A stretch of DNA of 64,000 nucleotides from Suillus spraguei (Eukaryota; Basidiomycota; Agaricomycetes; Boletales; Suillaceae): NCBI GenBank assembly GCA_016800925.1, contig JABCPU010000292.1:21423-85422 (forward strand), written 5' to 3'. The translations under genes were made by a program, and so were the position numbers. This document shows positions 21,053 to 31,621 of the stretch, one piece after another (position 1 is the first letter of the stretch; every line of letters starts with the position of its first letter). The notes beneath the pieces are model-generated. The model was not told the origin of the DNA. It did not search any database and saw only the letters and a list, made by a program, of their open reading frames with translations.

Positions 21053-21589
21053 GGTGGTGAGTGTCTTTGAGCTGTTCCATGTTCAACGCTGCTGCTAAAA
21101 TCTGTCAGATAGAATGTTGTATTGATGAGTGGACCACTGGAGTAAGGGAAGACATCAAGTTCTCATCAGTTGCTTATTCCCCAGTCTACCTTGGGCATCT
21201 CGACTCATTGCTGCGGTTCAGGGAGCGCACAGCTGCTTATAAGCTACTTGGGAAAATAAGTGACAATCTTCTTGATGTTGCCCAGTTAGTGTCTGGCAAC
21301 TTGTGTTAATCTTTATTCCAACTGACATTGATGGGAAGGTTCCATGCTGGTGTCAGCATGGCAGTGATTATTGATGGCTTTGCAGATGATGTATTTGATG
21401 ACGCAATCAGAGAGTACAAAGCCAAGACTCGAGTAGTGCGAGGGGAGGGTCATGAAGGTGTAGAAATGGGTGATGCTTGATGCTTTTGGATCTTACAAGT
21501 GTTGTATGCGTGTCTGGGTGCTACTATGGCTTGTTGAATATACTCAATTTCATCGATTTGTGGTTCTGGCTATAAATTGTGAACTATAG

Positions 21590-21885
21590 TGGCATGTAGC
21601 TACTGGTAGCTCAAGTACGCAATTACTATCACAACTCCTGTTGCTCTATATAGTACCTGTAGCAGCTCGTAGCAGTCTGTAGCACCTGTAGCTGGTTGCT
21701 ACAAGATGCTACAAGATGCTACAGGAGTTGCTGTAGCGCTATGTAGCACCTGTAGCTGGTTGCTACGAGATGCTACAGGCGCTATATAGCTGACCGTGTG
21801 ACTATGTAGCTACATATAGTGGGTACTTGACACATTGGGCTATGGGCGCTATATCGGCTATATAGCACTATGTAGTTAAGAGTAT
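21590..21885. repeat. GTAGC/GCTATATAG repeat block, right end of large element
   Basis: Many overlapping GTAGC, CTGTAGCACCTGTAGCTGG and GCTATATAGC motifs in both orientations, ending with GGCTATATAGCACTATGTAG, the inverted partner of text at about 11,615. Such subterminal arrays are expected transposase-binding regions. Confidence 0.65.
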
Positions 21886-22380
21886 TTTTACTGATGTAGC
21901 CGGCACGAACCTCAAAAGAACTCTGATTTGATCATCACCATGTGCAGCTGGTCGGCGCCTGCGCACCCCGCACAAGCCCAGTAAGTCAAGTTAACATGAG
22001 CGCCTCTGTTTGGTGTCGCTCCAACAATAAATAAAAGCGGCTAAGTGAATTTTTAAGATTCTGACCTATAGGCTGTGGATATGAAGATGACTGTAAGATC
22101 TGATAACTTAGGATCCTGCCATGCGGAAATTCATTCTCCGATTTGGACTAGAAGACAAAAAAAAGGACAAGTTTGACCGCCGTGATGGGTTCATTGTGCA
22201 ATTATGCAATCGTGCGGGGTCCACGAGGAGTTTAGCTTGAACACAGCAGGCTAAAGTATTTTGGGGCTATGGTAAATTCGTTGGCTGTGCTAATCACATC
22301 AGCAGGGTCTCTGGACTTCGTATTTACTAGTGATCAAGAACTTGCATCAGTACCTGCAGGCAATCGGTATCCAGGATTCC

Positions 22381-23046
22381 ATGATGTCTCGCGGGGAACT
22401 GGTGGTTGGGTGGATATTCGGGACGCTTAGTATACTTGTCACCGTGTGGCACGCTTGCAGCCGACTACAACCGGCACAGCATCGCAAGTACCTCTCATAC
22501 GTATTGAAGCAAAAACATGAACTGACTCGTCGGGATTCAGAATCTATAGAATACACTTACACTGGCGACGATTACCCATGGGAATTTCCTCTCGATCTCA
22601 CGCATGAAGCCGTCGCGATGACTCTTCACGAGAGTGTGCATTTTGCGCTGAACGTATCTGACACAGAATCTCTACTGGAGTGGGAGAGCCTCCCAAGATG
22701 GCCAAAGATAATTGGTCGCACCCATCTAGGACCAGAATACCGAGTTTTCGTGCTGGTCTTCGGTCATCAGCTTCATTGTTTATGGATGCTGCAGCAAGCT
22801 CTTCTCGACTACGACCGTGACCAACCCAATGTCACATATCATCACACACATCACTGTCTCAATTATCTTCGGCAGACTCTTATGTGTGACCCTGCACATA
22901 CGCTAGAATTGGGAGACTTTCTGAGCATCGATTACGAGAAAGACAGAATAGGAGACACATTAGTATGCAAAGACTGGAGCAAGGCAAATTCTGTACTTGA
23001 AGAGTACCACGAGAAGTGGTTGCACTGGAGGGCGCATTGGGACTGA
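22381..23046 (+). CDS. UstYa-like (DUF3328) putative peptide oxidase
   Basis: One exon, 221 residues from ATG 22,381; the second ATG (22,384) is the only one kept in copy 1 and could be the real start. The frame is open upstream only with GTG. One membrane segment (VVGWIFGTLSILVTVWHAC, residues 8-26) anchors a lumenal domain with both family motifs, HQLHC (129-133) and HTHHC (155-159), followed by NYLRQTLMC and a terminal DWSK...W region. Known: UstYa/UstYb enzymes of ustiloxin-type pathways use these histidines, probably with copper, for oxidative peptide cyclisation or related oxidations. Here the substrate is unknown. A peptidase remnant lies convergently downstream and a 7-TM gene follows. 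Confidence 0.9.
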   Translation: MMSRGELVVGWIFGTLSILVTVWHACSRLQPAQHRKYLSYVLKQKHELTRRDSESIEYTYTGDDYPWEFPLDLTHEAVAMTLHESVHFALNVSDTESLLEWESLPRWPKIIGRTHLGPEYRVFVLVFGHQLHCLWMLQQALLDYDRDQPNVTYHHTHHCLNYLRQTLMCDPAHTLELGDFLSIDYEKDRIGDTLVCKDWSKANSVLEEYHEKWLHWRAHWD

Positions 23047-23264
23047 ACTAACACGCTACTTCGTATGCTTCAATCTGTTTTCGGTGAGCACATCTATGAA
23101 ACTATGTGTTATTTTACTGAGTGGCTCAATGGTCGCACTAGGATTTTAAATTTGTTCACTTTCAAATTCGAGCCTATCCTTCGTTGTACCTGTAGGAGTA
23201 AATCACTGCGGCAGTCTGGTCATCCCATTTCTATGCATCCAATCTTAATTACATTTTACAGGAT

Positions 23265-23633
23265 TCAAGGATACGTCAGAAAACCAACCACCGCTCGAAA
23301 GTTTCTCGCTTGGTCCTCTTCCTCCAAGAATCATCGCTGCGAGAACTGCGCCAAATTCGCCGCACATATGGAATTTGTGGAAGAAAGCATCAACGTAGGC
23401 GTTTCAAAAATGCACTTGCCAAAGCCGATCTGGTTGCAAAAGATGACGGAGAATGTTTCATTTGTGGTGAATTTCAATGAGAGGCGTAATATGCTCATGG
23501 GAGATGCAGGGTCGCGATGCAACACAATAAGCTGAAGACGTGCATCCGGAGCGAGATCCCCAATGATTTTGTATCAAGTGTCCGTCGTCCGAGCACCGGC
23601 TTTGAAATACACTTTGCCTAGAACTTCAGTCAT
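23265..23633 (-). pseudogene. Prolyl iminopeptidase-like remnant, copy 2
   Basis: Same truncated structure as 4,148-4,509: ATG at 23,633 and N-terminal text, then a direct join to the C-terminal block and the original TGA (23,265-23,267). The catalytic serine region is absent. Confidence 0.8.
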
Positions 23634-24908
23634 TGGAAACTCAACATATGAGGCGTACCGAGGAGCAAGCTGATAACCAAGTGAGACCTGATATAGATAT
23701 ACGAGAAAGTACGATAACGGCTGATGCGTTTGGGAGCCACAAACGTTAGGTCTCTACGATATAGTCACCCCGTCTTCGAATGGACTAGGCATCTAAAACG
23801 TCCGGTAGGGATGGCGGACTGGGGGCTTCCTCATACCGGGGCATTTGCGAACCCAGAGGCAAGGGCATTGTCAACAAGTTAACACTCTGACATAGGGTAT
23901 TTGATCCCAAGGACAGGAATTGGAATCAAAGAAAAAAGTTAGGACTAAGTAAGAGTCATCAGCCAAACTCTGATTTTGGGTTCCCCCTTGAATCGGGCCT
24001 GTGACAGCATACATGACGATACATTTGTTAGTGTTCGAACTTCGAAGTCCCAGCACTGAGTGCAATACAGCACACAAATTCTTCATAGAATTTGGCTAAA
24101 TTTAACGATGTATATACGGTATAGGACCGGTCCTTTGCCCACCCCCACTCCTTTACCCACCTCAGGCAAAATTTATTATTTTTTCATATCAGCATATAGG
24201 AAGATATTGCCTCAACGGACATTTACATAGTATTCGATGAATAATTGATGCCTACGATGTTATACATAACACAAATTAGTTGACTTTTCCTTCCTGAGTG
24301 AATTTTTTTTGAGAAAAAGAGGCCGGTAGGATACAAAGTATATGCTTTGAATATTATTTTCACCTGCAACAGATTTGTGAATACCTCCTTTGTTCCTTCT
24401 ATACTGTATATTTACACGGGCTGACGGTCGTGTGATTATTATGGTGGGACACACTGTGACACCTCCGACCCTCTTCGGGTATGGTCCAGTTTTCACTTGA
24501 ACTAAGTTAGTAGCGAGGAGCAAACGGAAGAAGACATCCGAACTCATCGCGATGAGAGAAGCTAGAACTCAAGAAGTTATATGGAAGGTGCTACGTTTTA
24601 ACATGTCCTACCATGTCTGCCTTGGCTACTACTAGTACCAGTTACAGAAGCCGGCGGAGTCACCAGCGATAAGATCGCAACAGTTTGTAACCTTCCTGGA
24701 GATCATCGATTGATCAGATTCAGGTGTAACCACGTGTTTTTGAAAACACCACTCACGGTTCACGGCATGCACTCAAGGCACGTGGTACCAAAGGATTCAT
24801 TGTAGTGTTATTTAACGAGGCTCTAATATTATGGTCCTAACCCGCACCCAATCCAGATCATTGTTCCTCGCCAGGCTATACTGTTTAGTGTCCACCACCT
24901 GATCCATC

Positions 24909-26090
24909 ATGTCATCCAGTTGGACACCGGACGAATCAGCTGAAGTACTTCTCGCAGAGAAAGGTTGGTTGCAGGGTACAGTGGTCAGTGCCGTCGCATA
25001 TGGCATTGACGTCGCACTATACTTTATGTGCTTCTACCTCCTTCTCCGGCAGATGAACCATACAAACTACAAAAAGCACCTTCCTCTACTCATATATATC
25101 AGCACAACTTTCATCCTCAGTACCTTATTCATGGCCGCGCTGGCCAATTTCACGCAACTGGCATTCATTCAATATCGCAATTATCCGGGTGGTCCGAACG
25201 CATTTGAAAATAATATGTTCGGCATTCCTGTGGATAATCTTGGAAACGTCTGTGGCTTTCTAACTATGATTCTTTCAGATGGATTGGTCGTGAGTGGATG
25301 TATTTGACGTCGAAAATATTATCGCTAATATATCTGTGCAGGTTTGGCGCTGCATGGTAATTTACAAAGGGTGTACGGTCCCGATGTGGATCATCATGTT
25401 ATTCCCTTGTCTGATGTTCGCTGCATCCATCGGTTAGTTGCTTCCTTCGGAGGTTTGCGTGACCGTATCGGACGCTCACAATTGCATCGGTTAGCTATGG
25501 GTATAATGTTCCTGCTTCAAGTAACCATCAGTTCCCCATATTTCTCCTCGACGAATATCAACTACACCGTTCCATATCTCAGCCTCTCACTCGCACTGAA
25601 CATCATCATCACGATCGCTATTGTGCTTCGTCTGCTCACATATCGTTATCACATTTCTAGAGCTCTCGGCCCTAGCTACGGCACTCAATACACGTCGATT
25701 GCCGCGATGATCATTGAATCCGCGGCTCTTTATTCCGCATTTTCGGTGGCATTTCTGACGCTCTTCAATTTACACAATCCCATCTCGGCAACATTTATTG
25801 AAGCGCTGACTCAGGTTCAGGTGAGCACTAGCAAATAGTGAGGCGTTCGCGTTGTTTATGATATGCCATAGATAATTGCAATGTTGCTCATAGTTTTCCG
25901 AGTCGCGCAAGGGAAGGGTTGGTCTCAGGACACGATGTCCAGAGTCATGACCTCGAGGCCATCAGTGCAAGTAATCCCCATGCGTGATATCGGATACGGT
26001 GGCTCCAAAACGTTCACCGGTTCCAATAACTTTGCGCATGAGACCGGCGGCTGCGATTCAGCAGAAATAGCTATGAGCAAGGTCGTTTAG
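24909..26090 (+). CDS. Basidiomycete seven-transmembrane protein, copy 2
   Basis: Exons 24909-25289, 25342-25432, 25495-25820 and 25872-26090 join in frame to 338 residues, six shorter than copy 1 because of indels in the hydrophilic tail. Seven helices as in copy 1, with conservative differences (for example H for R in the loop after helix 5). Two introns match copy 1 almost base for base. Both paralogues are open, so both may be expressed. Function unknown; a membrane role (receptor-like, transport or sensing) is only suggested by topology. Confidence 0.92.
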
Positions 26091-26701
26091 ATAGCTACTG
26101 AGATCACAGTTGTGAGATGCTCCGGGTCAACGTAAATACATATTTATGTAAAACAAAATTTGTATCTAGTGTATTTATTATGATGGTATGGGCCCCGAAA
26201 TTGGATTGTACAATTACTTTGAAAATAACGCATTCAGCGAAACCCTGGCATTTACTAGTAGTTCAATGGAAACACGTTAATGTTGGCCCCTCGAAAGCTA
26301 ATACTAGTCGGACACTGATATGACATCTTCTTATGAGCTGGCCTCACTGGATGGGGCCGATTGCGCCCAAACAAATATCCGCCGATATGCAATTGGCAAT
26401 TGATGGACTGCCTTTCAGCCTCACCACCAGATCATTACGCTAGTCTTTGCCTTCGTTAACCTTATGGCACGTAAATGCTAAGCCACGGACCGATCTGGTA
26501 GCCTCACGATGAGTCCCCGTACATACCTTGTTCTGGCGCTAATCATGTACATGGCATACTGATGTACCGCAGAAGTTCCGCATTATATACGGCTGATCGG
26601 GAATCACGAAGCAGAATCGTACGTAGCGTACCGCCACAAGGCTATCGTACTGTAGTTGAATAATAAGCGCCAAGAATTACCGCGAATCCCTGCGGACAAT
26701 C

Positions 26702-27326
26702 ATGATGATGAGACGACTTGTATTTGCTTTTAAAGTGATATTCGCCACAGTTGTAGGCGTTGGCCTTGTCGGCCTTATTGCACGGAGGCCTTGGTTGTCC
26801 GATAGCAGGTCTTTCAAAGGAGTTGCTCTCAGCCATGGTACTACAAAGCCACTCGTTTAGCGTGTCCTACAGGCTTGACTAATGATTGCACGTATCAGAT
26901 CTATCCCTTCAAGTAGATTTCGGAGAGCCAGTATGGATGCGAGTAGACCAAACAGCACACTACCGCGCTGATACGGATGAGGGTGGAGAAGAGTTTGCGA
27001 AACTCGTTCCGCGCGGAGGACATACCGTTCAGATCAAAGATGCAGAGACGGGTGAAAGTCACATTTACACAGTGACACTCTTCCACCAGCTCAAGTGCCT
27101 TGGAATCATCCGTGACAACTACGCAGAAATGCGCCCCCCATCATCGATCACTCGTCACTGCATGAATTATCTTCGCCAATCGATTTTGTGTCACCCCAAC
27201 ATGAAAATCGAGCCAGTCATAAACAACCTGGGGTCCGCCATTAGGGGATACGAGACTGTTTGTCGTGACTGGACAAAAGTTTATGAAGAGGTAGACAAGC
27301 TGCATGGAATGACTTCAGATGTTTAG
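26702..27326 (+). CDS. Divergent UstYa-like protein with altered HXXHC motifs
   Basis: Two exons, 26702-26837 and 26899-27326. The 61-nt intron (GTACTA...CTAATGA...TATCAG) keeps frame and gives 187 residues. The ATG run at 26,702-26,710 is followed by RRLVFAFK and one membrane segment (VIFATVVGVGLVGLIA). The DUF3328 core is clear: W-M...AHY...LVPRGGHTVQI, then YTVTLFHQLKCLGIIR, then RHCMNYLRQSILC and YETVCRDW. The first motif is HQLKC (108-112, K for H) and the second ITRHC (129-133, I for H), so two of the four histidines are gone. It may be a non-catalytic partner, as some UstY proteins act in pairs, or a changed enzyme. It lies just outside the duplicated unit. Confidence 0.85.
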
Positions 27327-28505
27327 GAGGTTTGACAAATACCTGTACCGATGGTAGTCCTTGTTACCCATTATGCGAGTTTACTGAAGTATGCACACCC
27401 ATGATGATACTTACCTACGCAAAACAAAGTGTTTTTCCACCAGTTGAATGAGAGCCGAGTACAATTATCTAAATATGCTTGCGTGATAGAGCGTTGGAAT
27501 GGTTGTAGTCCGAGTTGGGGAGAGCGGCTAGTTGCAATAGTAGTTAGACAGCGGAGTTGACCAAAACTTGATGTTCTGGTCTACTACTAGCAAGTAGCTA
27601 GACGCGTGCGACCATCCGAGTCAATTTATTGAGGTTTGAGTCGTAAAGACTCATCGCGATTCGCGACGGCTCCATAATTGAGGTCAGCTTAATATTTAAT
27701 GTCGATAAGATGTGAGGGGTGCTTAGGCTGCTAATGGCCACAACAATTGGATCCAGCATGACATTGTGTAACAAGTATCCCAACGTCAGTCCTGTTGAAC
27801 AACAACCGCTGTCAGTTGACGTGAAATCCTGATGACATAATTAGAATACTTCAAATTGTACTCGTGCCCTCCGCACACGCTAGAGCAGACCTCCGGTCAT
27901 GAACCGAGTCGCATGTACTTTTGTTGCTAGCCTACCCTGCACATCATGGACCACTTTGAAAGCATCATACGTACAGTATGGCATGATCGCCATCGGGAGG
28001 AATCATCAACCGCATGGCTACATGATAAAGTTCATGTGCTACTATTCCCGGCAAATCACTATCGCGGCTTGTAGGACCTTGGAGAAATTAACAACCGCAC
28101 CGCTCCGCAATGAGAATGATGCGCTATCACAGCCTATACAATAAATCATTGTTAGGTGATTTGATGGCAACTTTGCACTGCCGTACTAGTTGCCGCTATC
28201 CTGGAAGGTGCACCAATTCCGCACAGCCTGAGGTGAGTTGCCATGTTTCTTGGCTTTGGGAGTTAATCGTTATCATATTAACGTTTCCAAATTCAGAGCT
28301 AAGCTCAAGCTAGTACTAGTAAGACTTCATGCATGCACTTCATCTGATCAGTAGTTTATGTACTAATCGTAACTCCGAGGGCCGACAGATAAGGAGAATT
28401 CGAGAATTCGAGTAGAAATAGAATGCGAAGACTATTACGCTGTACGTAGGCCCTCACTGACTCCGAGCAACAATAGTTCTGCATCATGCACCAGGGCCGA
28501 AGTGA
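27327..28505. other. Intergenic, no gene recognised
   Basis: ORFs of 60-81 codons lack family resemblance and splice partners. Nothing further is visible. Confidence 0.5.
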
Positions 28506-28514
28506 TATTTAAAA
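28506..28514 (+). promoter_or_regulatory. TATA-like box of the small-peptide ORF
   Basis: TATTTAAAA about 100 nt before the ATG at 28,614. Confidence 0.4.
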
Positions 28515-28613
28515 GGATCCATCTTCAAGTCTTATCTAACATAAAAGCATCGCGGCTCGACTCTCGAGATCTCAACATTCAACCAAAAAACCTTGGTGAA
28601 CAACATCACTAGC

Positions 28614-28796
28614 ATGATGCTTAATAATATCACTGGTAGACTCTGCTTCTACGTCTTGCTCGTCTCTATTGCCTCTATTGCCTTCACGCAAGTCCTAGTA
28701 GTCAGCGCTCTTGAAGTCTCAAATTGTGACTTGGAAAAAGGGGATTCGGATCTCAGTGAGCTGAGTGCGTATACCCGACGGTTATGTGGAGCATGA
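28614..28796 (+). CDS. Small putative secreted or membrane peptide
   Basis: A 60-residue ORF (MMLNNITGRLCFYVLLVSIA...). Residues 9-35 are hydrophobic and could be a signal peptide or a membrane anchor; the rest is short and acidic (SNCDLEKGDSDLSELSAYT) and ends RRLCGA. RR is a Kex2-type dibasic site near the end. Two cysteines remain after a possible cleavage near SALE. A TATA-like box is upstream. No family is recognised. It lies 1.3 kb beyond the divergent UstYa-like gene, but it lacks the repeated cores of known dikaritin precursors. The ORF is short enough to be chance. Confidence 0.4.
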   Translation: MMLNNITGRLCFYVLLVSIASIAFTQVLVVSALEVSNCDLEKGDSDLSELSAYTRRLCGA

Positions 28797-29331
28797 CTAA
28801 CGGAGTCTTAGCGGTGGACTGTTATTAAACCCTGGAGTTGGCGCTGCAGAGTCGAAAGTTGATAAAAAGGCCATGGATCAACACACAATACGCATTGCGG
28901 GCAAGGGAAAGTTTGCGGGACACAATATCTTGCGTCTCGCAGTATTTAACGGGAATGTACATGTACATATTTGACTGTATGAACGTCGACTTCGGCCATG
29001 TAGCCGCTATGTAATTTAACTTAACCGCATAGTTCGCTCATTATCTGCAGCTGTTTTTTCCCCGGAAGAAATATTGCGAGCAAGCAAGCAAAGTACTTAA
29101 TGGTATATTTGATTCTCGCTTGCTCTGAGCCCATGCACCCATAGCTCACATCGCCTGTAGCCTATGAAAAAATGAGTTCCACTACTTGCATTAAGCTTCA
29201 ACCTCAGAATCTGCGGATTTTTGTGTCGGAACAGTAAGTACTAATATATTACACAGAGCTACCATATGCATCTGTGAGCGAAGTTCAAACCGGATACAAG
29301 TAAGGGACAGCTGTACCGAAATCGTGACTGT
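28797..29331. other. Intergenic, no gene recognised
   Basis: Downstream region shared by the small ORF and the convergent F-box gene. No feature seen. Confidence 0.5.
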
Positions 29332-31273
29332 CTATGCAAAGAAACCCCACAGCGCAAGCCCGCTCAGCGCTACAAGAACAGTAAGTACTCTCACCTCGTC
29401 CCCTGCCGTACTGCGCTCTAAAATAAGACCCAACCCACCACACTTGGAAGTTCCTGGACGAAGATTCAGCAAGAATCGTTGAATTCTCATTTTCCTCTCC
29501 CTTGGCGGGGATGGGGATGTGAAAGGGGAGAATGCCAGTAGTGGCAATGCTAGTGGGATGGGAATGCTTGGAAGTGTGAAGGGCAGGTGTAGCACAGGTT
29601 TTCGCTCCGTGCAGCTCAGAGAATGAGGGAGCCCATGTTCGTCAGTGCGAATAACGTAGTTCCCACTCTCCTCATACAAGCCAAAATCGACGGGGGTAAG
29701 AGAAAGAGGAAGCGAGGGGGATATGAACGTCAGAGTAAATGAGTGTAAGCGTGGGATCGCTTGTACGATATGGGATGCGCAAACGCGCAATGAGTCCCCT
29801 GTGGCTGCCGGTACTAGCGTCAACCGTAGGTGACGCAGCCGAGGGAGGCAGCTGACAGATTTGGCTAGTGTGTCCTGAGAGACATCAAAGACCATAATAT
29901 ACAGGTGACAAACAAGTGGACATACAACTCTGAAAGATGACCTTCTCGCGCACGTTATCTCCAACGTGGTCAGTCCAGGGCAAGTGCTTACAAGGTTTCT
30001 AATCAAGTTTCCACTTTCATAGGAAGAATGGAAAACAAAGGCAACGCGAAGTTCGGTAAGGCAGCGTAGGCTCTGCAAAACCCCTGCAACTAAAAGAGGT
30101 GCGAGATCACGGATGATTAGCGGCTCCTCGATCGCTAAGTGTGTGATTTGTGGATGAGAGGGGGCCAGGACTTGAAGATGCTCCAACGAACCAGCAAAAT
30201 GGGTAAGGTGTGGTAATGCAGATGGATCAAGTGAAGGGAGTATATGAGGACTCAGTGCAGTGCGGGATGCACGAAAAAATCGCAGACGCTGGTGAGCCTC
30301 CAAAAAAGCTATGAAGGGGCGCTTGGAGGACATGGGTCCTGTTCCTGAAGACCAATCTAACATGAGATCCCCTAGAGATAGGGAATGTAGGAGAGGCCAG
30401 CGTGCATTGCAGAGCGGATGCATTGTTCCGTCTAGAATCAACGGTCCACCCAAGACATGCAACTCCTCGAGGTTTGGGGAATGCCGGATCAGCATATCCC
30501 AAAGGCAACCATCAAAAGGAAGAGCATCTGTTACGCGTCAAAGTACTAGGAAATCACATGTCAACAACAGCACAGACCTTGAAAGTCATCTGCATGGTGA
30601 GTGTAGTATCCATGTTTCAGGGTTAACGAAAAACCACGGAGGTTCTTAAATTCAAGTAGCTGGAGAAAATGAATGAATGGTACACATTTTTGTCATGTAC
30701 ATACATGACTTCGTTGGCTGGGTATCACAGATCCGTAACATGTGCCAAGTGTGCGCAGCCGTGGGCATCTGTGACGGAATTAAGTTATTGGCGAAAAATG
30801 AATCACAGATCAGACATACGACATTCGTAAGGCGAACCACATATCATCGCACTGCGGAATCTCATCTGCGTCCCAGATGAAAGTATGGAGCACGTCCAGT
30901 TTTGGCGCAAGTTCCCTCAGCATCGCTGAGATCGTAACTCCATTTATATTGACCATATAGTGGGAGGAGGCGGAGGAAAATCGAATGTAAAGTTTCTGGA
31001 CATGGCGTGCGACGTCTGGGCGAGAACGAAGCATCGACAGAGTTCGCTGGCATTGTTCTGCGGTCCCGAGATGCACATAGGCATACAATACAGGGCATGT
31101 GCTAGTGAATAGGTGTTTGCTCTTCGTGCAACAAATTCAAGAAGGATCAAGTCAGAATTGAATTCGAGACTCACCGACAGTGCCAGGTTGAGGATATCCG
31201 TTCTAGAGGATAGGTATGATGTCACCTCCAGTATAAGATCGCCGGGAAGAGCAGCAAAGCTTAGAGAGTTCAT
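29332..31273 (-). CDS. F-box protein with LRR-like region
   Basis: Five exons on the minus strand: 31273-31175, 31121-30820, 30768-30705, 30659-30578 and 30527-29332. All introns are 45-53 nt with GT...AG and the frame is exact, giving 580 residues. The N-terminus LPGDLILEVTSYLSSRTDILNLALSSKH is an F-box that would bind Skp1 in an SCF ubiquitin ligase. CPVLYAYVHL follows, then the block typical of agaricomycete F-box proteins: MWFALRMSCPRLRTLG, FKNLRGFSLTL, LWDMLIRHSPNLEEL. Leucine-rich segments (LPHLTHFAGSLEHLQVL, LRCLTELRVAF, CLPRLRHLRLTLV) then form the probable substrate-binding part. The C-terminal end VLVALSGLALWGFFA is unusually hydrophobic. The target protein is unknown. Confidence 0.85.
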
Positions 31274-31621
31274 TTACAATTTGGTGGTATGATTCGGGCA
31301 TGCCAAAGAGCACGAGATCTCTTCACTACCTAGAAATGTAACTTCTGAAACTCGGAGCTCACGGCAGTGGCCGCACCGCAGTGAGCGTGGCAACTTTGTT
31401 TTGCAAGGTTACATGCCAACTTTAGCTTGTTGTTATCGAGTCAGCTCCAGCTGGCAGGTCACTTGAGCTCAGAAGCTTATGCAAGATGCATCACCTATCA
31501 TGATTGCGACAATGGATATGAGCATCTGACCAATGGAACTCCGTCTTGCCCAAAGGCAACGCATTTATAGCGGTGATTGCTGATTATCGTAAGGTTATCT
31601 CTTCTGTTCAATTCGTGCATC
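31274..31621. other. Divergent promoter region of F-box and monooxygenase genes
   Basis: 348 bp between two divergent starts. No clear TATA box; no gene. Confidence 0.4.

Larger units (their letters stand above)
18081..21480 (+). pseudogene. DUF6532-like gene broken by three solo LTRs
   Basis: Exon-like pieces, read after leaving out the LTRs, follow one plus-strand protein. There is a basic N-terminus (MTVKIASQRATKKAILKAQE), then QKALETRIEKNN and DIDRDEDNM, an acidic segment (LGDDTSSDDCSDASIEHND), KAGDFDETTKDMLTIATS, AKRAWWEASDNAGL, HVCGELKTKMRGL, FGFRASHSMAAVKANCDLAE, WFANRSDEGIIYAKYFDPL, IECCIDEWTTGVREDIKFSS, and an end GHEGVEMGDA stop. The WFANR...YFDP...CCIDEW...TG core matches the fungal DUF6532 domain as I remember it; its function is unknown. 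Removing each LTR plus one 5-bp target copy restores the frame at 19,066-19,550 and 19,787-20,273, and the intron donor at 20,574-21,057. A TGA near 18,220 where the adjacent repeat has CGA is a further lesion. Confidence 0.7.
11557..21885. mobile_element. Large Plavaka-type DNA transposon with cargo genes, decayed
   Basis: Both margins carry inverted copies of the same short repeats. ACTACATAGTGCTATATAGCC occurs on the plus strand at about 11,615 and on the minus strand near 21,860. GCTATATAGCGC- and GTAGC-type repeats surround it at both ends (11,557-11,680 and 21,590-21,885). Inside are a Plavaka-type transposase (minus), an unknown minus-strand gene, a DUF6532-like gene (plus), minisatellites and solo LTRs. 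Exact termini and target duplication could not be fixed because the left end is interrupted by the Tc1 element. Plavaka is an abundant agaricomycete transposon family; common mobilisation of the cargo is inference. Confidence 0.6.
22110..26395 (+). repeat. Segmental duplication, copy 2 (UstYa-peptidase-7TM unit)
   Basis: Counterpart of 3,210-7,095, same order and orientation. This copy keeps an intact UstYa-like ORF. Similarity ends near ATCCGCCGATATGCAATTGG at about 26,380-26,395. Confidence 0.9.

Noticed and set aside
22330..22380. Upstream start for the UstYa-like gene
   Set aside because: The extension begins with GTG and is not conserved as coding in copy 1; ATG 22,381/22,384 fits the membrane anchor.
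28614..28796. Mating pheromone precursor
   Set aside because: The C-terminus LCGA is not a CaaX box (only two residues follow the Cys) and the hydrophobic half does not fit a pheromone.
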